Shown one piece after another: positions 11,083 to 18,008 of a DNA stretch of 42,105 bases (positions within the stretch are counted from its first letter, which is position 1; each line of letters opens with the position of its first letter). Made by a program: the position numbers and the translations under genes. This stretch comes from Legionellales bacterium (GTDB lineage: Bacteria; Pseudomonadota; Gammaproteobacteria; Legionellales; Legionellaceae): contig DAIDKT010000104.1 in the NCBI GenBank assembly GCA_027449905.1, forward strand, positions 1-42,105, in the 5' to 3' direction. The notes under the pieces were generated by a model, which saw nothing but the letters and a program-made list of their open reading frames with translations, did not search any database and had not been told where the DNA came from.

Positions 11083-12081
11083 TTACGGAATGGTGACTAA
11101 TCGCAAAAGCTCGTTGATAAAATCATCTCGACTCACACCTTCTGCCTCTGCCTCAAATGTTAATAAAACTCGATGCCTTAATACATCATGTGCAATAATA
11201 TGCACATCTTCTGGTGTGACATAATCACGACCAGCCAGCCACGCATGGGCTTTAGAGCACCGATCCAGGGCGATGGTGGCTCGAGGACTGGCGCCAAAAC
11301 GAAGCCAGCGGGCCAACGACGGACTGTAAATGGCCGGTTGTCTGGTGGCAATGACCAATTGCACGATATACTGCTCTAATGCATCGCTTGTGTGAACATT
11401 TAACACTTGTTGGCGTGCTTCAAATAAAGTCCGTTGTGTTAAGGGCGTAATGTCATGTGCAGCTGATGAATCAGTATGGCTTATGCTTGGATTATTGGCT
11501 TCGTCTCGCGCTAATAAGAGAATATCTCGTTCGACAGTTGCATCTGGGTAACCGATGGTAACATACATTAAAAAACGGTCTAATTGTGCTTCGGGTAAAG
11601 GATAAGTGCCTTCCTGCTCAATAGGATTTTGCGTCGCCATCACTAAAAATAATTCAGGAAGTGGATAGGTCTTACTTCCAATGGTGACTTGGCGCTCTGC
11701 CATTGCCTCTAATAAAGCTGATTGTACTTTTGCCGGGGCACGATTAATTTCATCTGCCAGGACCATGTTATGAAAAATTGGGCCAGGTAAAAATACAAAT
11801 GACCCATCTTCTGGATGATATACGTCCGTGCCTGTTAAATCCCCTGGTAGTAAATCTGGCGTAAATTGAACTCGATGAAAAGTTCCTTCAACACCCGCGG
11901 ATAAAGCTTTAACCGCACGCGTTTTGGCTAAGCCAGGTGCACCCTCGACCAACAGGTGACCATCTGCCAGCAATGCAATCAGTAGCCGCGAGACTAAACT
12001 AGATTGCCCAAGAATTTGCGAATTAAGATGGTTACGTAATTGCAAAATATGCTCTTGCACGGTTAGGCTATTTTGTTGCAT
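11083..12081 (-). CDS. moxR: MoxR-family AAA+ ATPase
   Basis: A 332-residue AAA+ ATPase. Walker A reads EGAPGLAKTR, Walker B LADEINRAPAKVQSALLEAM, sensor 1 MATQNPIEQEGTYPLPEAQLDRF, and the C-terminal lid includes LARWLRFGASPRATIAL; these are the diagnostic MoxR blocks. It is the likely motor that remodels the VWA proteins encoded downstream. I use ATG at 12081, preceded by GTGAGG with a 6-base spacing; the frame also opens at GTG 12093 but that codon overlaps the ribosome site. It begins 12 bases after the cold-shock gene stop, so both are probably on one transcript. Confidence 0.93.
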   Translation of the reverse strand: MQQNSLTVQEHILQLRNHLNSQILGQSSLVSRLLIALLADGHLLVEGAPGLAKTRAVKALSAGVEGTFHRVQFTPDLLPGDLTGTDVYHPEDGSFVFLPGPIFHNMVLADEINRAPAKVQSALLEAMAERQVTIGSKTYPLPELFLVMATQNPIEQEGTYPLPEAQLDRFLMYVTIGYPDATVERDILLLARDEANNPSISHTDSSAAHDITPLTQRTLFEARQQVLNVHTSDALEQYIVQLVIATRQPAIYSPSLARWLRFGASPRATIALDRCSKAHAWLAGRDYVTPEDVHIIAHDVLRHRVLLTFEAEAEGVSRDDFINELLRLVTIP

Positions 12082-12093
12082 GTGATACCTCAC

Positions 12094-12360
12094 TTAGGAA
12101 CTGATGATTTCGATCTTATCAGCTTGCGGGCCTTTCTTGCCCTCGATAACAACAAATGTGACGGCGACACCATCTTGTAAAGATTTAAAATCTTTGGGTT
12201 GGGTCGATGCGGCATGAAAAAAGTATTCATGTTTGTCGGCCACAATAAATCCAAAACGTTTTTTTCTGTCAAAAAATTTGATACTACCGGTTAATTTGGT
12301 TCGTTTATGCACCGGGCAAAAAAAACGTTTTAGTCGCTGAACAATATTCTTTATACTCAT
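12094..12360 (-). CDS. Cold-shock-domain protein with basic N-terminal extension
   Basis: An 88-residue protein from ATG at 12360, preceded by AGGA at a 7-base spacing. Residues about 23-88 form a CspA-type OB fold: GSIKFFDRKKRFGFIVAD (RNP1 variant RFGFI in place of GFGFI) and EYFFHAAST (RNP2-like). The closing VAVTFVVIEGKKGPQADKIEII is typical. It differs from normal CspA in carrying about 20 extra basic N-terminal residues including an FFCPVHKR stretch. It would bind single-stranded RNA or DNA. Its position directly ahead of moxR suggests co-transcription, which is not the usual genomic setting I know for csp genes. Confidence 0.85.
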   Translation of the reverse strand: MSIKNIVQRLKRFFCPVHKRTKLTGSIKFFDRKKRFGFIVADKHEYFFHAASTQPKDFKSLQDGVAVTFVVIEGKKGPQADKIEIISS

Positions 12361-12392
12361 TAAAAATTCCTGTAATTGTGCTAGCATAGTTG

Positions 12393-12411
12393 TTATCATT
12401 TATTATGATAA
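12393..12411. promoter_or_regulatory. Perfect palindrome between divergent csp and coq7
   Basis: TTATCAT (12393-12399) and ATGATAA (12405-12411) flank a 5-base spacer in a 59-bp AT-rich divergent intergenic region. Size and place fit an operator for one or both genes. It somewhat resembles a Fur-type box, but the match is not strong and I do not name a regulator. Confidence 0.35.
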
Positions 12412-12419
12412 TTAATTAT

Positions 12420-13061
12420 ATGCGTAGCTTATCATTTATCGATCAACTTGTTATTGAAATAGATGCCGCTCTGAGAACGGTATGTATTCCTAAACAACGC
12501 CTTAGCAACCGAACAACACCTGGACACGATTTGCTTGATGTAGACATGAGCGTTGAAGAAAAACGCCATGTTGCTGGATTAATGCGGGTTAATCATGCCG
12601 GCGAAGTATGCGCACAAGCATTATATCAAGGTCAAGCGTTAACAGCAAAGCTTGAGCAAGTGAAAATGCAAATGTTGCAAGCGTCGGCGGAAGAAACCGA
12701 TCATCTTGCCTGGTGCGAGCAACGTTTATCAGAGTTAAATAGCCAGCCAAGTTCACTAAACCCCCTCTGGTATGCGGGTTCGTTTATCTTGGGTGCCCTG
12801 GCTGGTTTGGCAGGAGATCGCTGGAGCTTGGGGTTTGTTGCGGAAACAGAGCGACAAGTGAGTGATCATTTACAGCGACATCGCGAAGATGTTCCAACCG
12901 GGGATTTGAAGTCCCATGCTATTTTGGCGGCGATGCAAGCAGACGAACTGCAACATGCCGATACAGCCCGTGCGGCAGGTGGTGTGGAATTGCCGTTTGC
13001 TATTCAGAAGCTGATGAAAATGGTTTCAGGATTTATGACATTTGGGAGTTATTATTTATAG
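12420..13061 (+). CDS. coq7: 2-nonaprenyl-3-methyl-6-methoxy-1,4-benzoquinol hydroxylase (Coq7/UbiF-type)
   Basis: A 213-residue membrane-associated di-iron monooxygenase for the penultimate hydroxylation in ubiquinone synthesis. The carboxylate and histidine ligands are visible: RVNHAGEVCAQALYQGQ, SAEETDHLAWCEQRL, AETERQVSDHLQ and DELQHADTA, forming the two ExxH repeats. SFILGALAGLAGDRWSLGFVAETE is the central membrane-contact block of the family. I use ATG at 12420 (MRSLSFIDQL); there is no clear Shine-Dalgarno, and an in-frame ATG at 12405 lies inside the palindrome. It is divergent from the cold-shock/MoxR transcript. Confidence 0.92.
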   Translation: MRSLSFIDQLVIEIDAALRTVCIPKQRLSNRTTPGHDLLDVDMSVEEKRHVAGLMRVNHAGEVCAQALYQGQALTAKLEQVKMQMLQASAEETDHLAWCEQRLSELNSQPSSLNPLWYAGSFILGALAGLAGDRWSLGFVAETERQVSDHLQRHREDVPTGDLKSHAILAAMQADELQHADTARAAGGVELPFAIQKLMKMVSGFMTFGSYYL

Positions 13062-13188
13062 GGATGTTGCCTACTACAAAGCTTCACTTCATGAATGATC
13101 GTTTCAATTTGCGGAGATGTCTCGCGATGCTCAGCATGAGATAAGTCTTTGGCAGTACCAAGTAGCCATATAGGAGGGCCTAGAAACC

Positions 13189-14178
13189 ATGGATCATGAC
13201 ATCTTGTTCATTCTTTGCGTTATATTTACCGCCTATGCATTCGAGTTTATCAATGGATTTCATGATGCCGCTAATTCTATTGCGACCATTGTGACGACTG
13301 GTGTGTTAAAACCGGGGCCAGCGGTTTTATGGGCGGCTTCCTTTAACTTTATCGCGTTTTTGTTTTTCAATATGACGGTCGCTAAAACCATTGGGCAAGA
13401 TTTGATAGACGCAAGCGTCATCAGCGTCGCGCTTATTTTTGCTGGATTATTGTCTGCTATTTTATGGGGATTACTGACTTGGTATTATGGTATACCAACC
13501 AGCTCGTCGCAAGCATTGATTGGGGGTTTAGGTGGTGCTGCCCTCGTACAAGGCGGCTTTGCCGCAATCAAATGGGTAGGCTTAATTAAAGTCTTCATGG
13601 GGATGTTTATTGCCCCGATTGTTGGCTTAAGCGCCGGTTTTATTTTAACTTTTATCCTGACATACGTATTTAAAAAACAGGGGGGACAATCGATAAATCA
13701 GGTTTTCAAAGGCTTTCAGCTTATGTCGTCGGCTTTTTTAAGTTTGACTCATGGTGCGAATGATGCTCAGAAGACCATGGGGATCATCGCCGCATTATTG
13801 TTTTCCGCAACTTGGATCAAAGGTTCATTTTATGTCCCCTTTTGGGTTGTTATTTCCTCTTACCTCATGATTGCATTGGGAACGCTGGCGGGTGGATGGA
13901 GAATAGTTCAAACACTCGGCACCAAAATAACGAAATTAAATACCATGCGGGGTTGTTGTGCCGAAACCGGTGCGGCTATGGTCATTTGCGCTGGAACGGA
14001 ATGGGGTATCCCCATTTCAACAACACAAACGGTGACGGGTTCGATTGTGGGTGTCGGGTTGGTTGAGGGGATGGCAGGTACTTGCTGGTCGACCCTAAAA
14101 GTGATTTTTTCGTCATGGCTGCTAACGGTACCAATAACAGGTATGGTCGCTGCCATCATCTTCGAGATCATCAAGTAA
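13189..14178 (+). CDS. pitA: PiT-family inorganic phosphate transporter
   Basis: A 329-residue polytopic inner-membrane protein with about ten hydrophobic helices. The two PiT signatures are present: NGFHDAANSIATIVTTGVLKP near the N-terminus and LTHGANDAQKTMGIIAALLF in the second half, both from the internal duplication of the family. TSSSQALIGGLGG and ISTTQTVTGSIVG are the paired substrate loops. It would import phosphate by proton or sodium symport. It is on the short side and lacks the cytoplasmic insert of E. coli PitA. AGGAGG stands ahead of ATG 13189 with a longish spacing. No PhoU-like (DUF47) partner adjoins it; pagP overlaps its stop. Confidence 0.92.
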   Translation: MDHDILFILCVIFTAYAFEFINGFHDAANSIATIVTTGVLKPGPAVLWAASFNFIAFLFFNMTVAKTIGQDLIDASVISVALIFAGLLSAILWGLLTWYYGIPTSSSQALIGGLGGAALVQGGFAAIKWVGLIKVFMGMFIAPIVGLSAGFILTFILTYVFKKQGGQSINQVFKGFQLMSSAFLSLTHGANDAQKTMGIIAALLFSATWIKGSFYVPFWVVISSYLMIALGTLAGGWRIVQTLGTKITKLNTMRGCCAETGAAMVICAGTEWGIPISTTQTVTGSIVGVGLVEGMAGTCWSTLKVIFSSWLLTVPITGMVAAIIFEIIK

Positions 14179-14780
14179 TGACGATGACGTATCTGAAGAT
14201 TTTTCTCTTATTCATTTATTCGAGTGCGGTGTTCTCAGATCAATTAACAACTGCCAATGGCCAAGCACAACAAGACCGATCTTGTCGACCTTGCTACTCA
14301 GGAAAGCCTAATTTCTTCCAACGAGCTTCGTACCGATTAAAGCAAATTTGGACCGAAGGGAAAAATGAATTCTATTTACCTTCGTATGCTTGGCATAATC
14401 GTTATTTTTATGACCAATCCAGGATTCATCAATACAATGAAAATCCTTGGGGTGGTGGTCTTGGCAAAGGTTTTTATGACGAAAATGGCAATTGGCACGG
14501 TCTTTACGCTTTCGCATTTCTTGATTCACACAAAAATGTAGAACCCATTGTTGGTTACGCATTTCAAAAAGTTTATCATTTGAATGAAGCGGTCAATGTG
14601 GGTGGCGGCTTTGCTATTCTGGCCACAGCGAGACCAGATCTCAACCACGGAATTCCCTTTCCAGGCGCCTTACCTTGGGTTTCAGCTGGTTACCAGCGGG
14701 TTTCACTGATAGTCACGTATATTCCTGGTCGGGAAAACATTGGTAACGTCTTGTTTTTGATTACAAAAATTACGTTATGA
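14178..14780 (+). CDS. pagP: Lipid A palmitoyltransferase PagP
   Basis: A 200-residue outer-membrane acyltransferase that moves a palmitate from phospholipid to lipid A. After a signal peptide (LKIFLLFIYSSAVFS) come the family blocks: LPSYAWHNRYFYD with the catalytic His, NENPWGGGLGKGFYDENGN, then HGLYAFAFLDSHKNVEPIVGY holding the catalytic Asp-Ser pair (D and S of LDSH). All three catalytic residues are therefore kept. The start ATG at 14178 shares its A with the phosphate transporter stop (TAATG), so translation is coupled. The frame opens further upstream within the transporter, but only this start gives a signal peptide. It ends tail-to-tail with the aminotransferase, overlapping by 11 bases. 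Confidence 0.95.
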   Translation: MTMTYLKIFLLFIYSSAVFSDQLTTANGQAQQDRSCRPCYSGKPNFFQRASYRLKQIWTEGKNEFYLPSYAWHNRYFYDQSRIHQYNENPWGGGLGKGFYDENGNWHGLYAFAFLDSHKNVEPIVGYAFQKVYHLNEAVNVGGGFAILATARPDLNHGIPFPGALPWVSAGYQRVSLIVTYIPGRENIGNVLFLITKITL

Positions 14781-15897
14781 CACTTTGTGAATAGATCCTA
14801 TCAATTATATCGGATAAACACTTCACAACCCGTTGATTTGTCTCAGCGTTAAACACGCTTAATCTGAGGTAATTTTCTGTTTGTGATGGTTTTGAATAAT
14901 GTCGAACAACAACTTTCATGCTAACTAGCTGATGATATAGGTCTAAAGCAGGAATTTTTTTATCTAATCCGACCACAATAAAATTTGAGCTGCTCGGAAT
15001 AACATGAATAAGACTTATTTTCTCTAGTTCACTGTGCATCTGATCTCTTATGAGAATAAAGTCATCGATGTTTTGTTGGATCAAGTTGAAATTTTGTATA
15101 ACAAGCTTTGCAATTTCCAGGGTAAATAAGTTAATAGAAAAAGGTTCTCTTAGTTTTTTTAAAGTTTTTATGACGTACTTATTCCCATAAAAATAACCAA
15201 ATCGAATGGCAGCAAAACCAATTTTAGAAAAACTACGTAAAATCAGTAGATTGTCGCAAGTGGATACCAGCGGAATCATCGTTTGTGCGGCAAAATCAGC
15301 ATAAACTTCGTCGATTACGACCAACCCAGTTGATGCGCTGATTATTCTTCTTATTGAATCGGTATCCAGTGCTTTTCCTGAAGGATTGTTGGGATTACTC
15401 ATGAGCACTAGGTCAGGATGAAAATCTTTGATTGTTTGACATAACTCATCTACATGAATATCAAAGTTTGAATAGACAAACTCTGTAATCACAACGTTGA
15501 ATTGTGAACAAACATGTTTAAAGTAAAAAAAATCGGGGGATAGTAACAATATCCTCGGTTCTTTTTTTAATAACATCATTTTAATCAATAGATTTAAAAG
15601 ATAAAAACCGCCGTTGCCAACGATTACTTTCTCTTCTGTATTTAAATGAAAAGAAGATGCAAGTAACTTTTCCACCTCTCCTGTTTCAGTTTTAGGATAA
15701 AATTGAAAAGACAACCTGGAAATTACGTCATTAATTTTTTGGATGAGTTCAGGGGGCGGTGCATAAGGAAACTCCAAAAAAGATTGAGACAAAACGGGAT
15801 GCTCAAATAATTTTTCAAAGAAAATATCAGGTAAACTGTTCTCTATTTCTGGTAATATTTGAAGAAAATTGGACTGATCCATCATGGCGTTAAGCAT
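14770..15897 (-). CDS. PLP-dependent aminotransferase, HisC/class I-II type
   Basis: A 375-residue fold-type I aminotransferase. Visible landmarks: VGNGGFYLLNLLIKM (cofactor-phosphate side), LVLMSNPNNPSGKAL, VVIDEVYADFA with the Asp that contacts the pyridine nitrogen, SFSKIGFAAIRFGYF with the Schiff-base lysine, and a C-terminal YLRLSVFNAETNQ with the substrate-carboxylate arginine. It resembles histidinol-phosphate aminotransferase, but no other his gene is near, so the substrate is open. It lies downstream of, and in the same direction as, the GRDP-like gene and the Cys-rich peptide gene, about 94 bases after the former. It may modify that peptide or supply a building block; this is inference from position. 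Confidence 0.85.
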   Translation of the reverse strand: MLNAMMDQSNFLQILPEIENSLPDIFFEKLFEHPVLSQSFLEFPYAPPPELIQKINDVISRLSFQFYPKTETGEVEKLLASSFHLNTEEKVIVGNGGFYLLNLLIKMMLLKKEPRILLLSPDFFYFKHVCSQFNVVITEFVYSNFDIHVDELCQTIKDFHPDLVLMSNPNNPSGKALDTDSIRRIISASTGLVVIDEVYADFAAQTMIPLVSTCDNLLILRSFSKIGFAAIRFGYFYGNKYVIKTLKKLREPFSINLFTLEIAKLVIQNFNLIQQNIDDFILIRDQMHSELEKISLIHVIPSSSNFIVVGLDKKIPALDLYHQLVSMKVVVRHYSKPSQTENYLRLSVFNAETNQRVVKCLSDIIDRIYSQSVIT

Positions 15898-15910
15898 CTT
15901 TTCTTAAAGG

Positions 15911-15990
15911 GGGTTGCTGACAACTCATCTTCTGAACCATCATGTCTTGAGATTTGTTTGGGTGCGTCAAAATATGAATTGTGAACAGAC
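15911..15990. mobile_element. Degenerate MITE-like repeat, copy B
   Basis: GGGTTGCTGACAACTCAT near 15911-15928 and ATGAATTGTGAACAGAC at 15974-15990 are imperfect versions of the family ends seen at 4360, 16623, 17784 and 35548. It fills the gap between the aminotransferase and the GRDP-like gene. Confidence 0.5.
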
Positions 15991-15991
15991 T

Positions 15992-16390
15992 TCAATAATA
16001 CTCACCAAATTCTTGAAAATATAATTTTTGTGAATTTGCAAAGGCTTTATTCAGATCTTTTCGAGTGGTTTCATCATCAAAACCCAAGTATGGATAATGG
16101 TGAAAATATGAACCAAAAATATGCATGCAATCTTCAGCATATTTTTTAGTTTCTAAAATATGATTATGCCAGATTTCATCAATTTCTTCACTTGGAACCA
16201 ATATATTTGTCTCTTTGTATTTTACGTTGAGACATAAAAAGTTTCTGTAAAGTTTGCATGCAAGCGCCGCATCCTTCTTCAGCCATTTGTAGCCAAGATA
16301 ATGGTTGCTGGTTATCTTTTTTTCAATCATCCGTAAATCAAGAGTATCATAAATATAGCTGATGCTTCTCTCTAAAGCTTGTGATGTCAT
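15992..16390 (-). CDS. GRDP-like (glycine-rich-domain-containing-protein-like) small protein
   Basis: A 132-residue soluble protein without signal peptide or membrane helices. The C-terminal half shows a pattern I associate with the PF07173 GRDP-like family: PSEEIDEIWHNHILETKKYAEDC followed by FGSYFHHYPYLG and a closing LYFQEFGEYY. The conserved His, Asp, Glu and Cys residues (WHNH, EDC, HHYPY) could hold a metal, but no enzymatic role is established for the short bacterial members. The N-terminal half (residues 1-60) is helical and includes LGYKWLKKDAALACKLYRNFLCL. It starts 97 bases after the stop of the Cys-rich peptide gene and reads in the same direction. The best working idea is a modification or handling protein for that peptide. 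Confidence 0.6.
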   Translation of the reverse strand: MTSQALERSISYIYDTLDLRMIEKKITSNHYLGYKWLKKDAALACKLYRNFLCLNVKYKETNILVPSEEIDEIWHNHILETKKYAEDCMHIFGSYFHHYPYLGFDDETTRKDLNKAFANSQKLYFQEFGEYY

Positions 16391-16486
16391 CTTAATGAAC
16401 CTTTAGTACCATAGGTTGCTACCCGACTAGTCAAGTAGCCACCAGTTATCAATATCAGCTAACCCAGAGCCATGTGCTTGATGCTC

Positions 16487-16585
16487 TCAACAACCGCAGG
16501 TACAACCGCAGCCGGTTGCTTTTGACTTTATCACGAATTTGTTTTTTATTTTTATTTTATTGGTAAAACGTTTTTTAGCTTTCAT
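16487..16585 (-). CDS. Short Cys-rich peptide, candidate RiPP precursor
   Basis: ATG at 16585 opens a 32-codon frame ending at TGA 16487-16489. It has one of the best ribosome sites in the region: AAAAAGGAG with 6 bases before the ATG. The first 23 residues are strongly basic and rich in Lys, Asn and Ile (MKAKKRFTNKIKIKNK to about FVIKSK) and contain no cysteine. The last residues are ATGCGCTCGC: four cysteines in two CxC pairs at the extreme C-terminus, separated by Gly and Thr. This two-part layout, a charged leader followed by a compact Cys/Gly/Thr core, is what ribosomal-peptide precursors look like. Next downstream are the GRDP-like protein and an aminotransferase. Alternatives are a metal-binding peptide or a chance frame; the strong ribosome site argues against chance. 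Confidence 0.6.
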   Translation of the reverse strand: MKAKKRFTNKIKIKNKFVIKSKATGCGCTCGC

Positions 16586-16622
16586 GGCAAACTCCTTTTT
16601 GGTAAAAATTTAGCTTTTTTTA

Positions 16623-16804
16623 CTAGGGTATGTTGACAATTCAAATCTTGACGTCATGCGACTTGTTCGCGGGATCCATGTCGTTCTATTTCAGCACCAT
16701 AAGCGCTGTGCGTTGATCAAGATCTCTATCTCCCGCGAATAATTCACGGGAGATAGACAAAGTCTAACTAACGTCAATCTTCAAATTCAACAAATACAGT
16801 CCTT
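16623..16804. mobile_element. MITE-like repeat, copy C
   Basis: The left end is well kept (CTAGGGTATGTTGACAATTC, then AAATCTTGACGTC, from 16623). The right end near 16771-16804 is degenerate (ACGTCAATCTTCAAATTCAACA). The interior shares GACTTGTTCGCGGGATCCAT with the other copies and contains a 10-bp perfect hairpin. It lies between the beta-barrel gene and the Cys-rich peptide gene, its left end about 38 bases upstream of the peptide ATG. Confidence 0.7.
16726..16756 (-). terminator. Strong hairpin inside MITE copy C, downstream of beta-barrel gene
   Basis: CTATCTCCCG (16726-16735) pairs perfectly with CGGGAGATAG (16747-16756) over an 11-base loop, 47 bases past the beta-barrel stop. It lacks a T-run, so it may only slow or protect the transcript, but it is the strongest stem between this gene and the peptide gene. 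Confidence 0.4.
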
Positions 16805-17576
16805 ATCCGACAAAGTTGTACCGCAATCCGAGCATGATAGAGTTAAGGCTAGGATTTAATAAAATCGCATTTCCCGAGCGCAACAGTCTATTTCCGTCAA
16901 AAGTCAACGTTTCTCTGTCAAAAGTCGACTGGCTCCCCAGGCTGGTGCTTGATGAAGTCACTGATCCAAAAACATGCAGGTAAGAAAGAGTAACATCCAA
17001 ATTACTGACCAGTTGAAAGATGACACCAGTCTTTATTTCGGGCAGCATCGCCGTTCGATATTGTTTTATTCTGTATACACCGTCCAATCTTCCGCCAGTA
17101 ACTAATTGGGAATAGGATTCTAGACTGCTTGATAACATATTTTCTACCATCGCACCTACATCAAAAAATAATGATGTCTTTGAGCTCGTAACTTGTTTTA
17201 AATGGTACAGTCCACCAACCAAGAAATCGTATCCGGTAATAGTACGTGATAGATTGAAGCCACCGCTAGGATTTTGAGCTGTGGTGTTACCATAATAGCC
17301 GCCTCCAAATTCAGCATTAAAACTGAAATTATTGACGTATGGGCGAATGACACCAGCGGCCAAACGACCACCCCAATGATTTTTAGATAGTTGCGAATAA
17401 ATGCCTCTTGTTGAAACATTTTTAATCGAGCTCCAGGTATAGGACCCTTCCCCACTTAAATAAGGCGTTGTCACTTGTTTATCAAAATCACTTCCCATTG
17501 TTCCAGCTTGAGATACAGTGGGTAGTAGAATCAACTGGGAAAGAAAAAGCAATTTTTTCGATATTTTTTTTGACAT
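16803..17576 (-). CDS. Outer-membrane beta-barrel protein (paralogue of 2370-3104)
   Basis: A 257-residue protein with a signal peptide (KKLLFLSQLILLPTVSQA, cleavage before GTMGSD) and a barrel-like run of alternating strands that closes with LRYNFVG. AAAGGA precedes ATG 17576 at a good spacing. It shares with 2370-3104 the blocks GEGSYTW, NHWGGRLAAG, GGGYYGN, LSYLHVFGS and NPSLNSIMLGLRYNF, so the two arose by duplication. The loops differ widely, as expected for surface-exposed parts. Copies C and D of the MITE family flank it immediately on both sides, and their outer ends match each other as inverted repeats, so the gene may have moved or duplicated as cargo. Ligand unknown. Confidence 0.8.
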   Translation of the reverse strand: MSKKISKKLLFLSQLILLPTVSQAGTMGSDFDKQVTTPYLSGEGSYTWSSIKNVSTRGIYSQLSKNHWGGRLAAGVIRPYVNNFSFNAEFGGGYYGNTTAQNPSGGFNLSRTITGYDFLVGGLYHLKQVTSSKTSLFFDVGAMVENMLSSSLESYSQLVTGGRLDGVYRIKQYRTAMLPEIKTGVIFQLVSNLDVTLSYLHVFGSVTSSSTSLGSQSTFDRETLTFDGNRLLRSGNAILLNPSLNSIMLGLRYNFVG

Positions 17577-17648
17577 GATAATCCTTTAAACCCTTATTAT
17601 TTAGCCCCAACATGTATAAAACACATTGATCCCAAAACTTTTTTCCAA

Positions 17649-17784
17649 GCCCTACGTCCCGCTGTTTATCAGCGGGATCCAGCGATCTTGCTTAACGCGC
17701 AGGGCTATGCTGCTGAAATAGATCGATATGGATCCCGCGAACACGTCTCGGGACGTCGAGGTCTGAATTGTCAACACACCCTAG
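17649..17784. mobile_element. MITE-like repeat, copy D
   Basis: The right end GGGACGTCGAGGTCTGAAT followed by TGTCAACACACCCTAG (to 17784) is well kept. The left end lacks the TTGACAATTC part and begins at CCCTACGTCCCGCTG. The inside has CCCGCTG/CAGCGGG as a hairpin and the family motif GCGGGATCCA. It lies about 70 bases upstream of the beta-barrel gene start. Confidence 0.65.
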
Positions 17785-17825
17785 ATTGGCATTCAAGTTC
17801 ACGATACTTGAGATAATGGATAAGG

Positions 17826-17975
17826 TCAAGAAATAAATTCGGTTAATTTGAAAGTTGGCTCGCCAAGATTAAAGATAGGACCATCAATGCTTGAGTGATT
17901 CCAAACAAAACTAATCGACCTAAAGTTATAAGTGCCGTCAAAGAAAGCTTTTATACCGAGTATCTTCAAGTCCAT
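17826..17975 (-). pseudogene. Short 49-codon frame, possible remnant of a larger gene
   Basis: ATG at 17975, directly after an in-frame TGA, opens 49 codons with protein-like composition (GIKAFFDGTYNFRSISFVWN, then SSIDGPIFNLGEP). There is no ribosome site. It lies downstream of the FkbM-like gene in the same direction and could be the tail of a degraded gene. I do not recognise the family. Confidence 0.25.
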
Positions 17976-18008
17976 TCAAGTAGAATGGGTATATGTCAGG
18001 CAGAAATC

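Noticed and set aside
14770..16585. Methanobactin operon
   Set aside because: Cys-rich peptide and aminotransferase recall it, but there is no MbnB (DUF692) or MbnC, and the core lacks the usual Mbn spacing.
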